Below are positions 9,963-18,248 of a stretch of 64,000 bases of DNA, piece after piece. Location of the stretch: contig CALVBT010000006.1 of NCBI GenBank assembly GCA_944325885.1, positions 24,201 through 88,200 on the forward strand. The letters run 5' to 3'. Position numbers and translations under genes: made by a program. The stretch's first letter is position 1; each line of letters starts with the position of its first letter. This DNA comes from Candidatus Gastranaerophilales bacterium. Its GTDB lineage: Bacteria; Cyanobacteriota; Vampirovibrionia; Gastranaerophilales; Gastranaerophilaceae. The notes under the pieces were generated by a model. That model searched no databases. It worked only from the letters and a program-made list of their open reading frames with translations, and had not been told where the DNA came from.

Positions 9963-10298
9963 GGTTTTTGCCTGCTGGTTGTAAATTACCCTTTCATGAA
10001 TTATCGGGCATGGAAAAAATTGCCCTGAAATTGTAAAATATTACAAAATTGTTACATTTTGGGGCAAATTTTGATGTGCCGGCAAGATATCAGCCGGAAA
10101 GAAATATCTAAAATCGACCATTGTGCAATGAATTACAGAAAGTTATATAAACTATTTACACCACCTGCACATTGGGGTTGAAAATGTCTGAGGCGGCTTC
10201 GTTTATATCTATGGAAGTGACCCCATGCGCTTGTTGCCTGTGCCGGACTTGTTTAACAAAATGGACTTGCCAATTGCACAGGTTCTACAAGTAGTCGG
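9963..10298. other. Gap of 336 nt with a weak relic of the L repeat
   Basis: No credible ORF. At about 10116-10160 the run GACCATTGTGCAATGAATTA and what follows resembles the L element at 2385-2425 (GACCTTTGCATAGTGAATTA and so on), so this may be a decayed copy. There is also an A/T-rich inverted stretch around 10032-10062. The 21-bp palindromic motif begins at the right edge. Confidence 0.4.
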
Positions 10299-10319
10299 AG
10301 TCAGTTGACTATATGAAAT
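10299..10319 (+). repeat. 21-bp palindromic motif, copy 1 (contains uvrC stop)
   Basis: Reads AGTCAGTTGACTATATGAAA plus T, preceded by CGG. The inverted repeat AGTCA/TGACT has a 2-nt centre. On the minus strand the motif spells the end of uvrC: TTC ATA TAG gives Phe-Ile-stop. Same sequence at 17100 and, with changes, at six other places. Confidence 0.9.
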
Positions 10320-12144
10320 AATTGTACACGGCTTTTGCGGCACGTTTGGGTATCTTTTCGCACAGCTGTTCATAAGACGCCTGCGAAATCTTCTTGATAT
10401 CTTTAAATTCTTTCATTAAAATTTCTTTGTTTTCCTTAGACAGCCCCTTTATCTCATCAAGGACGGACTCTGTAGCTTTTTTGCCTCTGAGTTTTCTGTG
10501 ATAAGTGATAGCGAACCTGTGAGCCTCATCTCTTATGCGCTGGAAAAAGTACAATGCAGGCGAATTTATCGGGAACACGACAGGCTGCGACTCGTGCGGT
10601 TTGAAGACTTCTTCCAGCCTTTTTGCCAGTGACACCACATCCGGATGAAAATCGTGTGCATCAAATATCTCCATAACAGAGGACAGCTGGCCTTTGCCGC
10701 CGTCTATGATTATCAAATCCGGCATGGGCAGGGTTTCTGACAGTTTGCCAAAGTATCTTCTTTCCACAACCTCTTGCAGCGATTGAAAGTCATCGGGTTT
10801 TGATTCTGTGGAGCGGACTTTGAACTTGCGGTATCTGGATTTTTTTGGCATACCGTTTTCGAACGTAACCATAGAGGCGACCGTATTTGTGCCTTGAATG
10901 TGCGAGATATCAAAGCATTCCGCAACGTAGGGGAATTTTGACAGCCCGAGTTTTTCTTGGATATAGCTGCCTACCTCGTTGTAATCTCTTTGTATTTCGT
11001 TTAGTTTTTCGAGTTTTACTTTTTCAAAATAGAATTTTGCATTTTTTTGAGCAAGGCTCAAAAGTTCTATGTTGCGTTTTGAGGCTGCATCGGTAATGTT
11101 TACTTTTTTGTGTGCAACAGAAGCAAGCCACTGTTCGTACAGCTCTATGTCTTCTTTTTCCAGAAGTTTTGGCAGTACAATTGTTGCGGGGATTTCTGTT
11201 TCTGACGCCATGGTGTAGTATTCTTTTAAAAACGTTGTCAGAACCTCGGTTTCGTTGGAGAGGTTGAGGTTTGAGAATTGGAAATCTTTTTTGTCCGTGA
11301 GTCTGCCCTGACGTATCTGCAAAAGCGAAACAACAAACAAATTGCCCTCGTTGTAAACAGAAACAATATCCTGATTTATGCTTGTGTTTTCAAACACAAC
11401 TTTTTGATGTTCCATTGTTTTTTGGACATCACGCCAGCTGTCACGGTATCTTGCAGCTTTTTCAAAATCCTCGTTTGCGGCATATTTTTCCATCTCTTTT
11501 TTGAGGGCGTCCACGAGTTCTTTTTGTTTCCCTGTTAAAAACAGTTCTACGTTTTTCAGGATTTTTTTGTATTCTTCGGGGGTGATGAGCCTCTGGCAGG
11601 GAGCCATGCAGCGGCCTATGTGGTAATACAGGCATGGTCTGTCTTTGAATTTTGGAGTTTTGCACTGTTTTAGGGGGAAGAGTTTTTTTATCAAATCCAG
11701 AGTTGCATACATTGCACGGGAATCCGTGTACGGCCCGAAGTATTTGCCTTTAATTTTGTTTTTGTTGGCTTTTCTTGCAACGATTATGCGTGGGTATTCC
11801 TCTTCTGTGATAACAAAGTAGGGGAATTTTTTGTCGTCTTTTAAAAGCACATTGTATTTTGGTTTGTGTTTTTTTATAAGGTGGCTTTCAAGAATCAGAG
11901 CCTCGACTTCGCTGTCTGTGACGATAAAGTTTATTTTTGCGATTTGCGGCACCATTACACGGAGTTTGGGCGAGTCGTGGTGTTTGTTAAAATAGCTGTA
12001 TACTCGCTTTTTCAGGTTTTTTGCTTTGCCGACATAGATGATTTCGCCGTCTTTGTCATAATACTGGTATGACCCGCTGAGTTCCGGAATGATGGCGAGG
12101 GTTTCTTTTACTTCTTTTTGTAGGTTTGATTTTTGCGTTGCCAT
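10309..12144 (-). CDS. uvrC: UvrABC excinuclease subunit C
   Basis: Makes both incisions in nucleotide excision repair. 611 residues, normal length. Seen: the N-terminal GIY-YIG-type domain (GSYQYYD at 24-30, IIYVGKAKNLKKRV at 35-48), a Cys cluster (CLYYHIGRCMAPC), the UVR motif (EDFEKAARYRDSW), an RNase H-like nuclease domain (AECFDISHIQGT; DLIIIDGGKGQLSS) and a helix-hairpin-helix end. The first GIY residue pair is SY rather than VY, a mild variant. The final codons and stop lie inside the 21-bp repeat, so the C-terminal NYFI may have been altered by it. Confidence 0.97.
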   Translation of the reverse strand: MATQKSNLQKEVKETLAIIPELSGSYQYYDKDGEIIYVGKAKNLKKRVYSYFNKHHDSPKLRVMVPQIAKINFIVTDSEVEALILESHLIKKHKPKYNVLLKDDKKFPYFVITEEEYPRIIVARKANKNKIKGKYFGPYTDSRAMYATLDLIKKLFPLKQCKTPKFKDRPCLYYHIGRCMAPCQRLITPEEYKKILKNVELFLTGKQKELVDALKKEMEKYAANEDFEKAARYRDSWRDVQKTMEHQKVVFENTSINQDIVSVYNEGNLFVVSLLQIRQGRLTDKKDFQFSNLNLSNETEVLTTFLKEYYTMASETEIPATIVLPKLLEKEDIELYEQWLASVAHKKVNITDAASKRNIELLSLAQKNAKFYFEKVKLEKLNEIQRDYNEVGSYIQEKLGLSKFPYVAECFDISHIQGTNTVASMVTFENGMPKKSRYRKFKVRSTESKPDDFQSLQEVVERRYFGKLSETLPMPDLIIIDGGKGQLSSVMEIFDAHDFHPDVVSLAKRLEEVFKPHESQPVVFPINSPALYFFQRIRDEAHRFAITYHRKLRGKKATESVLDEIKGLSKENKEILMKEFKDIKKISQASYEQLCEKIPKRAAKAVYNYFI

Positions 12145-12228
12145 AATATAATTATATCAAACTATCTAAAATAATTTGTAGTAAAAACCTTTTTAAAGTA
12201 AAATTAAATAAAAAATAAAGGAATAAGT

Positions 12229-13509
12229 ATGGATAGATTTGTTGGAATTATTGGTATAGCAGTTATTTTAGGCATTGCGTATGCGCTTTCTAATAACAGA
12301 AAGGCAATTTGTTTGAAAACAATAATTCCCGGATTCATCCTGCAGGTGCTTCTGGCAGTGTTTGTTTTAAAGACACCGCCAGGGAAGCAGATTTTCCACG
12401 CAATAGGCATGTTTATCCAAAAAATCCTTGATTTTTCAAACGAAGGCGGAAATTTTGTATTCGGTGTTTTGACCAACAGCCCCGTGAGAATGGAAGAACT
12501 CTTCGGCACGGGTGCAGGGTTTATATTCGCACTGAAATTGATTCCGACAATTATATTTATCCTAATTCTTGTGAATATCCTTTATTATTATGGAATAATG
12601 CAAAGGGTAGTTGAGTTTTGTGCAAAAATCATGTACAAACTTATGAACGTATCAGGGGCAGAGTCATTGTCTAATATAGCGTCTGCTTTTGTAGGGCAGG
12701 TAGAGGCCCAGATTATGATAAAACCGTATCTTGCCACTATGACAATGTCAGAGCTTTTGGCTTCTATGACAGGGTCCATGGCCTGTATAGCCGGCGGGGT
12801 AATGGCAATGTATGTCGGGATGGGCATTCCGGCTGAATATCTGCTGGCAGCGTCTATCATGGCGGCTCCGGGTGCGCTTGTTATTTCAAAGATAGTTTAC
12901 CCGGAAACAGAAGAATCCCAGACCAAAAATGAGGTCAAAGTGGAAATCAAAAAAACTCACGTAAACCTTATTGATTCGATTGCTCACGGGGCTTCTGACG
13001 GGATGAAGGTTTCCATAAATGTAATAGCAATGCTGATTGCGCTAACTGCGTTGATTTCTATGGTGGACTGGATACTGGCTCACATCGGGCTGTTTATGGC
13101 AAATGTTTTGCACATGAATCTGTCTTTTATCAACATTGATTTGGCACATCTTTCATTAAAAGAAATTTTGGGCAGCATATTTTCATTGTTTGCAATAGTT
13201 ATGGGTGTTCCGTTCAAAGAGGCTGCGGATGTGGGTGCGCTTATGGGTACAAAGCTTGTTTTCAACGAGTTTATTGCATATCTTGATTTGACTTCTTTGA
13301 AGTCTGTTTTGAGTGAAAAGAGCATAATTATTGCTTCGTTTGCTTTGTGCGGGTTTGCAAACCTCGGCTCTATTGCGATACAAATCGGCGGCATAGGTGA
13401 ACTCGCTCCGAACAGAAGAAAAGACCTTGCCAGACTCGGAGTCAAGGCACTAGTTTGCGGAACGCTTGCTTCTTATATGTCAGCATGCATTGCCGGAATA
13501 TTGATGTAG
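12229..13509 (+). CDS. Concentrative nucleoside transporter (NupC/CNT family)
   Basis: 426 residues, inner membrane, ion-coupled nucleoside uptake. Family features: MGIPAEYLLAASIMAAPGAL, the EGG..FVFG segment near 64-73 (NEGGNFVFG), the long inserted loop KVEIKKTHVNLIDSIAHGASDG, and the C-terminal GFANLGSIAIQIGGIGELAP...R. About eight to ten hydrophobic segments are visible. AAGGA lies 8 nt before the ATG. It is a single-gene unit between uvrC (divergent) and the DUF151 gene (convergent). Fits salvage of host or diet nucleosides; substrate range unknown. Confidence 0.92.
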   Translation: MDRFVGIIGIAVILGIAYALSNNRKAICLKTIIPGFILQVLLAVFVLKTPPGKQIFHAIGMFIQKILDFSNEGGNFVFGVLTNSPVRMEELFGTGAGFIFALKLIPTIIFILILVNILYYYGIMQRVVEFCAKIMYKLMNVSGAESLSNIASAFVGQVEAQIMIKPYLATMTMSELLASMTGSMACIAGGVMAMYVGMGIPAEYLLAASIMAAPGALVISKIVYPETEESQTKNEVKVEIKKTHVNLIDSIAHGASDGMKVSINVIAMLIALTALISMVDWILAHIGLFMANVLHMNLSFINIDLAHLSLKEILGSIFSLFAIVMGVPFKEAADVGALMGTKLVFNEFIAYLDLTSLKSVLSEKSIIIASFALCGFANLGSIAIQIGGIGELAPNRRKDLARLGVKALVCGTLASYMSACIAGILM

Positions 13510-13542
13510 CGATTGTTAATTCTGTTGGTTGACGAGATGAAA

Positions 13543-14052
13543 CTACTGGTCGGACTCTTTGTCGTGTTTGAGCAGTTTTTCAAAGTCAGACGGCTTGATT
13601 GACTGGATAAAATCACGAAATTCCTGCGCTTCTTCTTCGTCTTTTGCTGCATCGCAAGAAACAGAACCGTTGGCAAGCACATTTGCAGTGACATAGATAG
13701 GGGCATCTACCCTTATGGCTATAGCAATTGCATCAGACGGACGGGCATCGATTTCCAGTTCTTTGCCTTCTTTGTCTTTAACGTAAATTATTGCGTAATA
13801 AGTTTCTTTTTCAACATCATTTATTTCTATACGGTCAATGGAGCCTTCCATTTTTTCAATAATTTGTACAACCAAATCGTGAGTCATAGGGCGGCTGACC
13901 GCAATATTTTCTATTTTTCTTATGATTGCACTGGCCTCGGCCGAACCTATCCAGATAGGCAGAGCCTTTCTGTTTTCTAAGTCGTGCAAAACAACAATCG
14001 GCGAGCCGGTTCTTGTATCCAGTGCTATTCCCATTACTTTCATTTCTATCAT
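13543..14052 (-). CDS. Bifunctional nuclease family protein (DUF151)
   Basis: 169 residues. The BFN/DUF151 fold is indicated by the N-terminal pattern MKVMGIALDTRTGSPIVVLHD..., IWIGSAEASAI, and RPSDAIAIAIRVDAPIYV. Members are reported to have nuclease activity in plants and are common in thermophiles and Cyanobacteria; bacterial function is poorly defined. An acidic C-terminal tail (about 130-169) follows the domain. The start could be Met1 or Met4; neither has a clear Shine-Dalgarno. It is convergent with nupC and divergent from aroQ. Confidence 0.9.
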   Translation of the reverse strand: MIEMKVMGIALDTRTGSPIVVLHDLENRKALPIWIGSAEASAIIRKIENIAVSRPMTHDLVVQIIEKMEGSIDRIEINDVEKETYYAIIYVKDKEGKELEIDARPSDAIAIAIRVDAPIYVTANVLANGSVSCDAAKDEEEAQEFRDFIQSIKPSDFEKLLKHDKESDQ

Positions 14053-14116
14053 ATTTTTATTATAGATTAAAAATTAAAATTAGACAAAGCCAATCGCCTC
14101 ATGATACATTAATTGT

Positions 14117-14563
14117 ATGAAAATTTTAGTGATAAACGGGCCAAATTTAAATTTGCTGGGTACAAGAGAGCCGGAGATTTACGGAACATTGACTCTTGAA
14201 AAAATAAATGAAAACCTTGCTGCATACGCAAAAGAGCTGGGCGTGGAAATAGAAACGTTCCAGAGCAATATTGAAGGCGAGATTGTGGACAAAATCCAGC
14301 AGGCAAAATTGGATGGTGAGGGTTGCTGCGGTATTGTAATCAATCCTGCTGCTTACACTCACACGAGCGTGGCTATCCGTGATGCCATCAGTGCAGTGAG
14401 CCTGCCTGCTGTTGAGGTGCATATTTCTAACATCCACAACAGAGAAGAGTTCAGGAAAAATTCTTTGATTGCGCCTGTGTGTATAGGGCAGATTGCGGGG
14501 TTCGGGCAGGACAGCTACAAACTTGCGCTAGAGGGGCTTGTAAATTATATAAAAAATGCCTGA
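14117..14563 (+). CDS. aroQ: Type II 3-dehydroquinate dehydratase
   Basis: Third step of the shikimate pathway: 3-dehydroquinate to 3-dehydroshikimate, as a dodecamer in the family. 148 residues, full length. Seen: [18 protein letters not shown] with the catalytic Tyr22, the [15 protein letters not shown] segment with catalytic His, and [14 protein letters not shown]. The C-terminus is normal. No Shine-Dalgarno is obvious before the ATG. The short S-type repeat begins 14 nt after the stop. Confidence 0.97.
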   Translation: MKILVINGPNLNLLGTREPEIYGTLTLEKINENLAAYAKELGVEIETFQSNIEGEIVDKIQQAKLDGEGCCGIVINPAAYTHTSVAIRDAISAVSLPAVEVHISNIHNREEFRKNSLIAPVCIGQIAGFGQDSYKLALEGLVNYIKNA

Positions 14564-14576
14564 GATGCCTTGTTTG

Positions 14577-14745
14577 CAGTGAAATTTAATTTAGAAACCT
14601 TTTACGAAGCTTTGTACAACAACTTATCAAAACATCTGCAGGGCGAGTGTGTCTGAGGGCTGGGGAACAGCCCGAGTTGCGAGACTTGAGTTTTGATTAG
14701 TTGATGTAGAAGCGTAGTATCAGGTTGAAAAATTAAATTTCACTG
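14577..14745. repeat. S-type hairpin element (MITE-like), copy A
   Basis: 169 bp bounded by perfect 16-bp terminal inverted repeats CAGTGAAATTTAATTT / AAATTAAATTTCACTG. The interior folds back on itself: arm ACTTATCAAAACA pairs with TGTTTTGA-like sequence on the other side (GTTTTGATTAGTTGATGTA), ending in an apical GGGCTG/CAGCCC hairpin with a 5-nt loop. Copy B at 52246 shares this almost base for base but has 43 extra bp in that loop. No ORF. Confidence 0.85.
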
Positions 14746-14979
14746 TAAAAATTAAGCAGCAGAACGGCTTTTAATAATTATTTGAGAGAATAAAACATAA
14801 CTCATCTAACCGTATGTTGAAATGGTTGCTGTCTATGTGATATAAAAATTATGTAGATTCGTTAACATTAGGGTTGAAAAAATGATATCTTTGTTGCTAC
14901 AATATTAACAATAGTAACAAACTAGTTGACCATTAATATCATCACCCCTTAAAAAACAAAATTTGGATTGTATCTGACA
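14746..14979. other. Intergenic stretch, no gene; one inverted repeat
   Basis: Right flank of the S element up to the next start codon. The inverted repeat TTGTTGCTA / TAGTAACAA (14891-14920, 8 of 9 pairs) may be a regulator site or weak hairpin for the downstream gene. Nothing else recognised. Confidence 0.4.
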
Positions 14980-15882
14980 ATGAAATATCGAATTGGAATT
15001 AAATTTTTATTTACAGGCATCTCATTATTAATTTTAACTTTTTGTACAAATTTTACAGTACAGGCATCTGATTATCAGTATAAAGTTCTTGACCCGAAAT
15101 ATAACCCTCAGGCAGAAAAACTTTTGGAAGGTAAAATGCCGGAGGTTAAGGTCGTGGATTATGAACAGCAAAAGCCGTTTTTTGATTTTAAAATCTTTTT
15201 TGCGGTCCTTGCTCTCGTGCTGTTCCCGTCAGGGATTATGTATCTTGTGGTGAAAACATTTAAAGAAATCTCGGAAGATGTTCCGGGCAGAAGCTCTCAA
15301 GAACAGATTATCGGCAATATAAAAATAGAAAAAAGAGAAGAAAAAGAACCTGTTGAAAAAACGTTAAAGGCAGAACAAAAACAGGTAAATGTGAAACAAG
15401 AATCAGCTTCTGCAAAAAGCGTAAGCCCAAAGATTGAACAAAACCCGCAAAAAACTGTTGCAGTTAATAATGCAACTCCTGTTATTCAGCAAAATAAAAG
15501 CAGAAATATCGGGGCTGTGCAGCCTGCTGTTTCAAAGCAGTCACCGAGAAACAAAATTACTGATAATACCAATTTTTCGATAAACAAATATTTTTCGTCC
15601 ACTGTTACAAAAAAACAGAACCCTATGCTGTTGAATACATCTGTACTCGGAACAGACAAGGGGCTTTGTTTGGTTGAATACAATCAAAAATATTCTCTCA
15701 TCGGATATATCGGAAACGAAATATTTATGCTCAATCAGTTTGACAGCATAAATAGCAGCGAAATCCGCTCCCGTTTGTCTGATTCTAACGAGCTGCGTGA
15801 CAGATATATCGTTAGACTGGGCGATTACAAGGCTCTTGTCGAAGTAAGCGATACAAAAATGAATCTTTTGCTTGAGTTATAA
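14980..15882 (+). CDS. Unknown membrane protein with FliO-like C-terminal segment
   Basis: 300 residues from the ATG at 14980; a TTG at 14968 is an alternative. A hydrophobic signal or anchor lies at about 5-27 and a second membrane helix at about 68-90 (FKIFFAVLALVLFPSGIMYLV). Residues about 100-215 are Lys/Gln/Glu-rich and probably disordered. The last 75 residues form a compact beta pattern (LVEYNQKYSLIGYIGNEIFMLNQF) that resembles the FliO-type fold, but this is a weak likeness. The solute-binding protein gene follows after 7 nt. Function not established. Confidence 0.6.
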   Translation: MKYRIGIKFLFTGISLLILTFCTNFTVQASDYQYKVLDPKYNPQAEKLLEGKMPEVKVVDYEQQKPFFDFKIFFAVLALVLFPSGIMYLVVKTFKEISEDVPGRSSQEQIIGNIKIEKREEKEPVEKTLKAEQKQVNVKQESASAKSVSPKIEQNPQKTVAVNNATPVIQQNKSRNIGAVQPAVSKQSPRNKITDNTNFSINKYFSSTVTKKQNPMLLNTSVLGTDKGLCLVEYNQKYSLIGYIGNEIFMLNQFDSINSSEIRSRLSDSNELRDRYIVRLGDYKALVEVSDTKMNLLLEL

Positions 15883-15889
15883 TTAAGTA

Positions 15890-17095
15890 ATGAAAAAAGT
15901 TTTGATTTTATTTTTTGTTGCGGTTATTTGTGCCGGTTTGTTTTTTTGCTCGAGGCAAAATCAAGACCGCAGAACAGTGATAAAATTTTCAAGCTGGGGG
16001 TCAAAAAGCGAAACAGCACTTTTGCTGCCGTTGATAGCACAGTTTGAGCGGGAGAATCCTGATATAAAAGTGGAATTTTTGCATATCCCGCAGAATTATT
16101 TTCAAAAACTGCATCTGTTGTTTGCATCGAACCTTGCTCCTGATGTGGTTTTTGTGAACAACCATTATGCGCTCAAATATATCAAAGCCGGATTGCTTGA
16201 GGATTTGACCCCGTATGTGAACAGGGCGGATTTTTTTGAAAAAGCTCTTGAGGGTTTTAGTTATGAAGGGAAAATTTATGCTGTGCCGAGAGATGTTTCT
16301 GTGCTGGTAGTTTTTTATAACAAAGACCTTTTTAGAAAGTATAGCATTCCCTTTCCTGAAGAGGGCTGGAGTTTTGAACAGTATTTGAAAACAGCACAAA
16401 AGTTTAAAGCAGCGGGAGTTTGGGGTACGAGTTTTGAGCAGGATGTTATTTTCTGGCTTCCGTATCTTTTTAGCAGCGGGGCTTCTGTGTTGAGCGAGGA
16501 TGGCAGGACCCTGCTTATAAACAATGCAGATGCCCTTGAAGCATTGCAGTTTTATGCTGATTTGGCAAACAGGTATGCTGTTGCGCCGAAAAAGTCTGAC
16601 AGTGCGAGTTTTACCATGGCACAGCTGTTTTTGCAGCAAAAATTGGCTATGCAGGTGTCGGGCAGATGGCTTGTGCCAAAATACAGGTCTGATGCAGAAT
16701 TCGACTGGGATATTGCGGAGTTTCCGTGCGGGAAAAAAGGGTCGGTTGTGAATATTGATGCTTCCGGTTATGCAATGTCCAAAAAATCAAAACATAAACA
16801 GGCTGCACTAAAATTTATAGAGTTTATCTCTTCAAAAGATTCTCTGGAAACACTTGCAAAAAGCGGACTTATCGTGCCGGCAAGGAAGGATATTGCATAT
16901 TCTGACGTGTTTTTGGATAAAAATGAAAAACCTGTGAATTCAACGGCTTTTTTGAACGCTGTTAAAACAGGCAGAGTTACACCTGTCAACGAGGATTACC
17001 AAAAGTTGACAGACAGCTTAAAAATTCTGCTCGAGCCGGTGTTTTTCGGCAAAACCACAGCAAAGCAGGCTCTCAAAAATTTACGCCTGAATTAG
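15890..17095 (+). CDS. Extracellular solute-binding protein, carbohydrate ABC-type
   Basis: 401 residues, family 1 solute-binding protein. The N-terminal hydrophobic signal ends at Cys20 (GLFFCS), a non-canonical lipobox, so lipoprotein status is uncertain. Seen: IKFSSWGS, the PDVVFVNNHYALKYI segment, AVPRDVSVLVVFYNKDLF and GKKGSVVNIDASGYAMSKKSKH, all typical of sugar-binding members. No permease or ATPase genes lie nearby, so partners must be elsewhere. The 21-bp motif begins 5 nt after its stop. Confidence 0.88.
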   Translation: MKKVLILFFVAVICAGLFFCSRQNQDRRTVIKFSSWGSKSETALLLPLIAQFERENPDIKVEFLHIPQNYFQKLHLLFASNLAPDVVFVNNHYALKYIKAGLLEDLTPYVNRADFFEKALEGFSYEGKIYAVPRDVSVLVVFYNKDLFRKYSIPFPEEGWSFEQYLKTAQKFKAAGVWGTSFEQDVIFWLPYLFSSGASVLSEDGRTLLINNADALEALQFYADLANRYAVAPKKSDSASFTMAQLFLQQKLAMQVSGRWLVPKYRSDAEFDWDIAEFPCGKKGSVVNIDASGYAMSKKSKHKQAALKFIEFISSKDSLETLAKSGLIVPARKDIAYSDVFLDKNEKPVNSTAFLNAVKTGRVTPVNEDYQKLTDSLKILLEPVFFGKTTAKQALKNLRLN

Positions 17096-17099
17096 CCGG

Positions 17100-17120
17100 A
17101 GTCAGTTGACTATATGAAAT
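17100..17120 (+). repeat. 21-bp palindromic motif, copy 2
   Basis: Identical to copy 1 over 21 bp, preceded by CCGG. It lies between two convergent genes: 4 nt after the stop of the plus gene (17095) and 2 nt before the stop of the minus gene (17123). Confidence 0.9.
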
Positions 17121-17122
17121 AT

Positions 17123-17617
17123 TTATATCGCACCGAGCATCATATATCTGTTGACAGAGGATGCAATGTAAGAAGACGAATAGCTGATACTGTCACGTTT
17201 TGAGGAGTTGTATTCTTCTTCGACCTGATCTTTGAGAGCCTGATAGTAGGCTTCTTCTTCGTCAGTGTAGGCCATGTAGATTTCGTAATCAAGACGATCT
17301 ATGGTTGTATCGTAGTCCTCATCGAGATTCCCTGTAATAGTGAGGTTCAGAGAGTTCATGATGTCATCAAATGGAATAGAATCACGGGTCTGAGAAGAAG
17401 ATTCTTCCTGTCTTTGCATCCACTCTTCTATGTACTGTGCTGTTTGCAGACGGATTTTATCCGTATCTTTATCCCCTGATGGTGAAAGTCCGTACAGAGC
17501 CAATTCTTGCATAATAGCTTGATATTCGTAGTCGATTTCCTCAGCTTTTTTCTTGTCTGTTACTGAGGAAGGGACATACATTGATAACATATATGAGGCT
17601 ATTGGACTTACTGACAT
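17123..17617 (-). CDS. Unknown acidic Ser/Tyr-rich protein
   Basis: 164 residues from the ATG at 17617, which has GGTGA 7 nt upstream; a further in-frame ATG at 17635 is less well placed. No known family. N-terminus MSVSPIASYMLSMYV is mildly hydrophobic and resembles the start of the protein at 26765. The rest is Asp/Glu/Tyr-rich and helical (DYEYQAIMQELALYGL; DEEEAYYQALKDQVEEEY), with a Ser-rich end. No membrane helix. Probably a lineage-specific protein. Confidence 0.7.
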   Translation of the reverse strand: MSVSPIASYMLSMYVPSSVTDKKKAEEIDYEYQAIMQELALYGLSPSGDKDTDKIRLQTAQYIEEWMQRQEESSSQTRDSIPFDDIMNSLNLTITGNLDEDYDTTIDRLDYEIYMAYTDEEEAYYQALKDQVEEEYNSSKRDSISYSSSYIASSVNRYMMLGAI

Positions 17618-17736
17618 ATTGACATCACCATTCAAATTTTACTTTCTATCATGATAATGCCCACTTTTTACAATTTTTAAACACTTTTTTAAAAAAAAAT
17701 TAAAAAATTTTAAAATAAAAACCCTATACAAGTACG

Positions 17737-17872
17737 ATTTTGTTACCTGCGTGGCTCGCAGGTGGGTGAGTGCCTAGACTTTTCCGTTTCCTACTGGCGT
17801 ATAAAATACGGTAGGTATACTTCAAAGTTTTCGCGTCGCCTCTCCCGATAGTAAATAATGTAGGAACAAAAT
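17737..17872. ncRNA. Candidate structured RNA, strand unresolved
   Basis: The gap 17636-17958 has no gene but a GC-richer island. It is closed by ATTTTGTT (17737-17744) pairing with AACAAAAT (17865-17872). Inside are a perfect hairpin ACCTGCG/CGCAGGT (17745-17763) and a second hairpin CCTAC...GTAGG with inner GTAT/ATAC (17790-17815). A weak A/T hairpin and T-run follow on the plus strand (about 17875-17911). It could be a free-standing RNA (6S-like architecture is possible) or a leader for the small gene at 17959. No family motif was matched. Confidence 0.5.
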
Positions 17873-17958
17873 TAATACCTGTATAGAGTATTAATATTTT
17901 ATACTTTTTTGTTATAATAAACAAGTGTTGCACATAAAAATCAGACAGGTGGTAAGGA

Positions 17959-18147
17959 ATGGATAAAATCACAATCAGATCGGACAGACAGGACGATTAC
18001 ACTTTTACTTATAGAGGAGAAGAGGTTGTCTTAAAAGCCGGTTCTATTTTGAGTATTGCAAACGGGCTGAACGATGTTGTTTTGCCGACTACGCAGATGA
18101 AAATAATGAACAACCTGATTGTTATAAAAGATTCTGTAAAAAAATAG
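17959..18147 (+). CDS. Small unknown protein, 62 residues
   Basis: Short beta-type protein: MDKITIRSDRQDDYTFTYRGEEVVLKAGSILS... with a charged C-terminus. AAGG lies about 6 nt before the ATG and a rho-independent terminator follows directly, so this is very likely a real single-gene transcript. A TATAAT-like box is at about 17914. The structured island at 17737-17872 lies upstream and may be its leader. No family recognised. Confidence 0.7.
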   Translation: MDKITIRSDRQDDYTFTYRGEEVVLKAGSILSIANGLNDVVLPTTQMKIMNNLIVIKDSVKK

Positions 18148-18160
18148 TTTTTTTAAAATA

Positions 18161-18200
18161 AAAAAGCCGCCTGTCTAGTGTTTGAACGGGCGGCTTTTTT
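18161..18200 (+). terminator. Rho-independent terminator
   Basis: Stem GCCGCC / GGCGGC with flanking A-run and T-run (TTTTTT at 18195-18200), 14 nt after the stop at 18147. Symmetry lets it also act for the minus-strand EF-hand gene. Confidence 0.85.
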
Positions 18201-18226
18201 GTTGTTCTTATTCTATAATCGACCGG

Positions 18227-18247
18227 AGTCAGTTGATTATATGAAAT
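18227..18247 (+). repeat. 21-bp palindromic motif, copy 3 (one arm change)
   Basis: Reads AGTCAGTTGATTATATGAAA plus T, with CCGG before it. The change C to T breaks one arm base. It ends 1 nt before the stop of the EF-hand gene (18249). Confidence 0.88.
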
Positions 18248-18248
18248 A

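Noticed and set aside
16001..16639. 212-residue open frame on the minus strand
   Set aside because: Antisense to the solute-binding protein gene; composition is shadow-like (Cys, His, Arg scattered), no ribosome site and no recognisable domain.
17095..17125. 21-bp motif as rho-independent terminator
   Set aside because: The inverted repeat has a 2-nt centre and 5-bp arms with no T-run, too weak for termination.
17737..17872. tmRNA, SRP RNA or RNase P RNA
   Set aside because: No tRNA-like end, no GGAAGCAGC-type loop, and no GAGGAAAGTC-type RNase P core on either strand.
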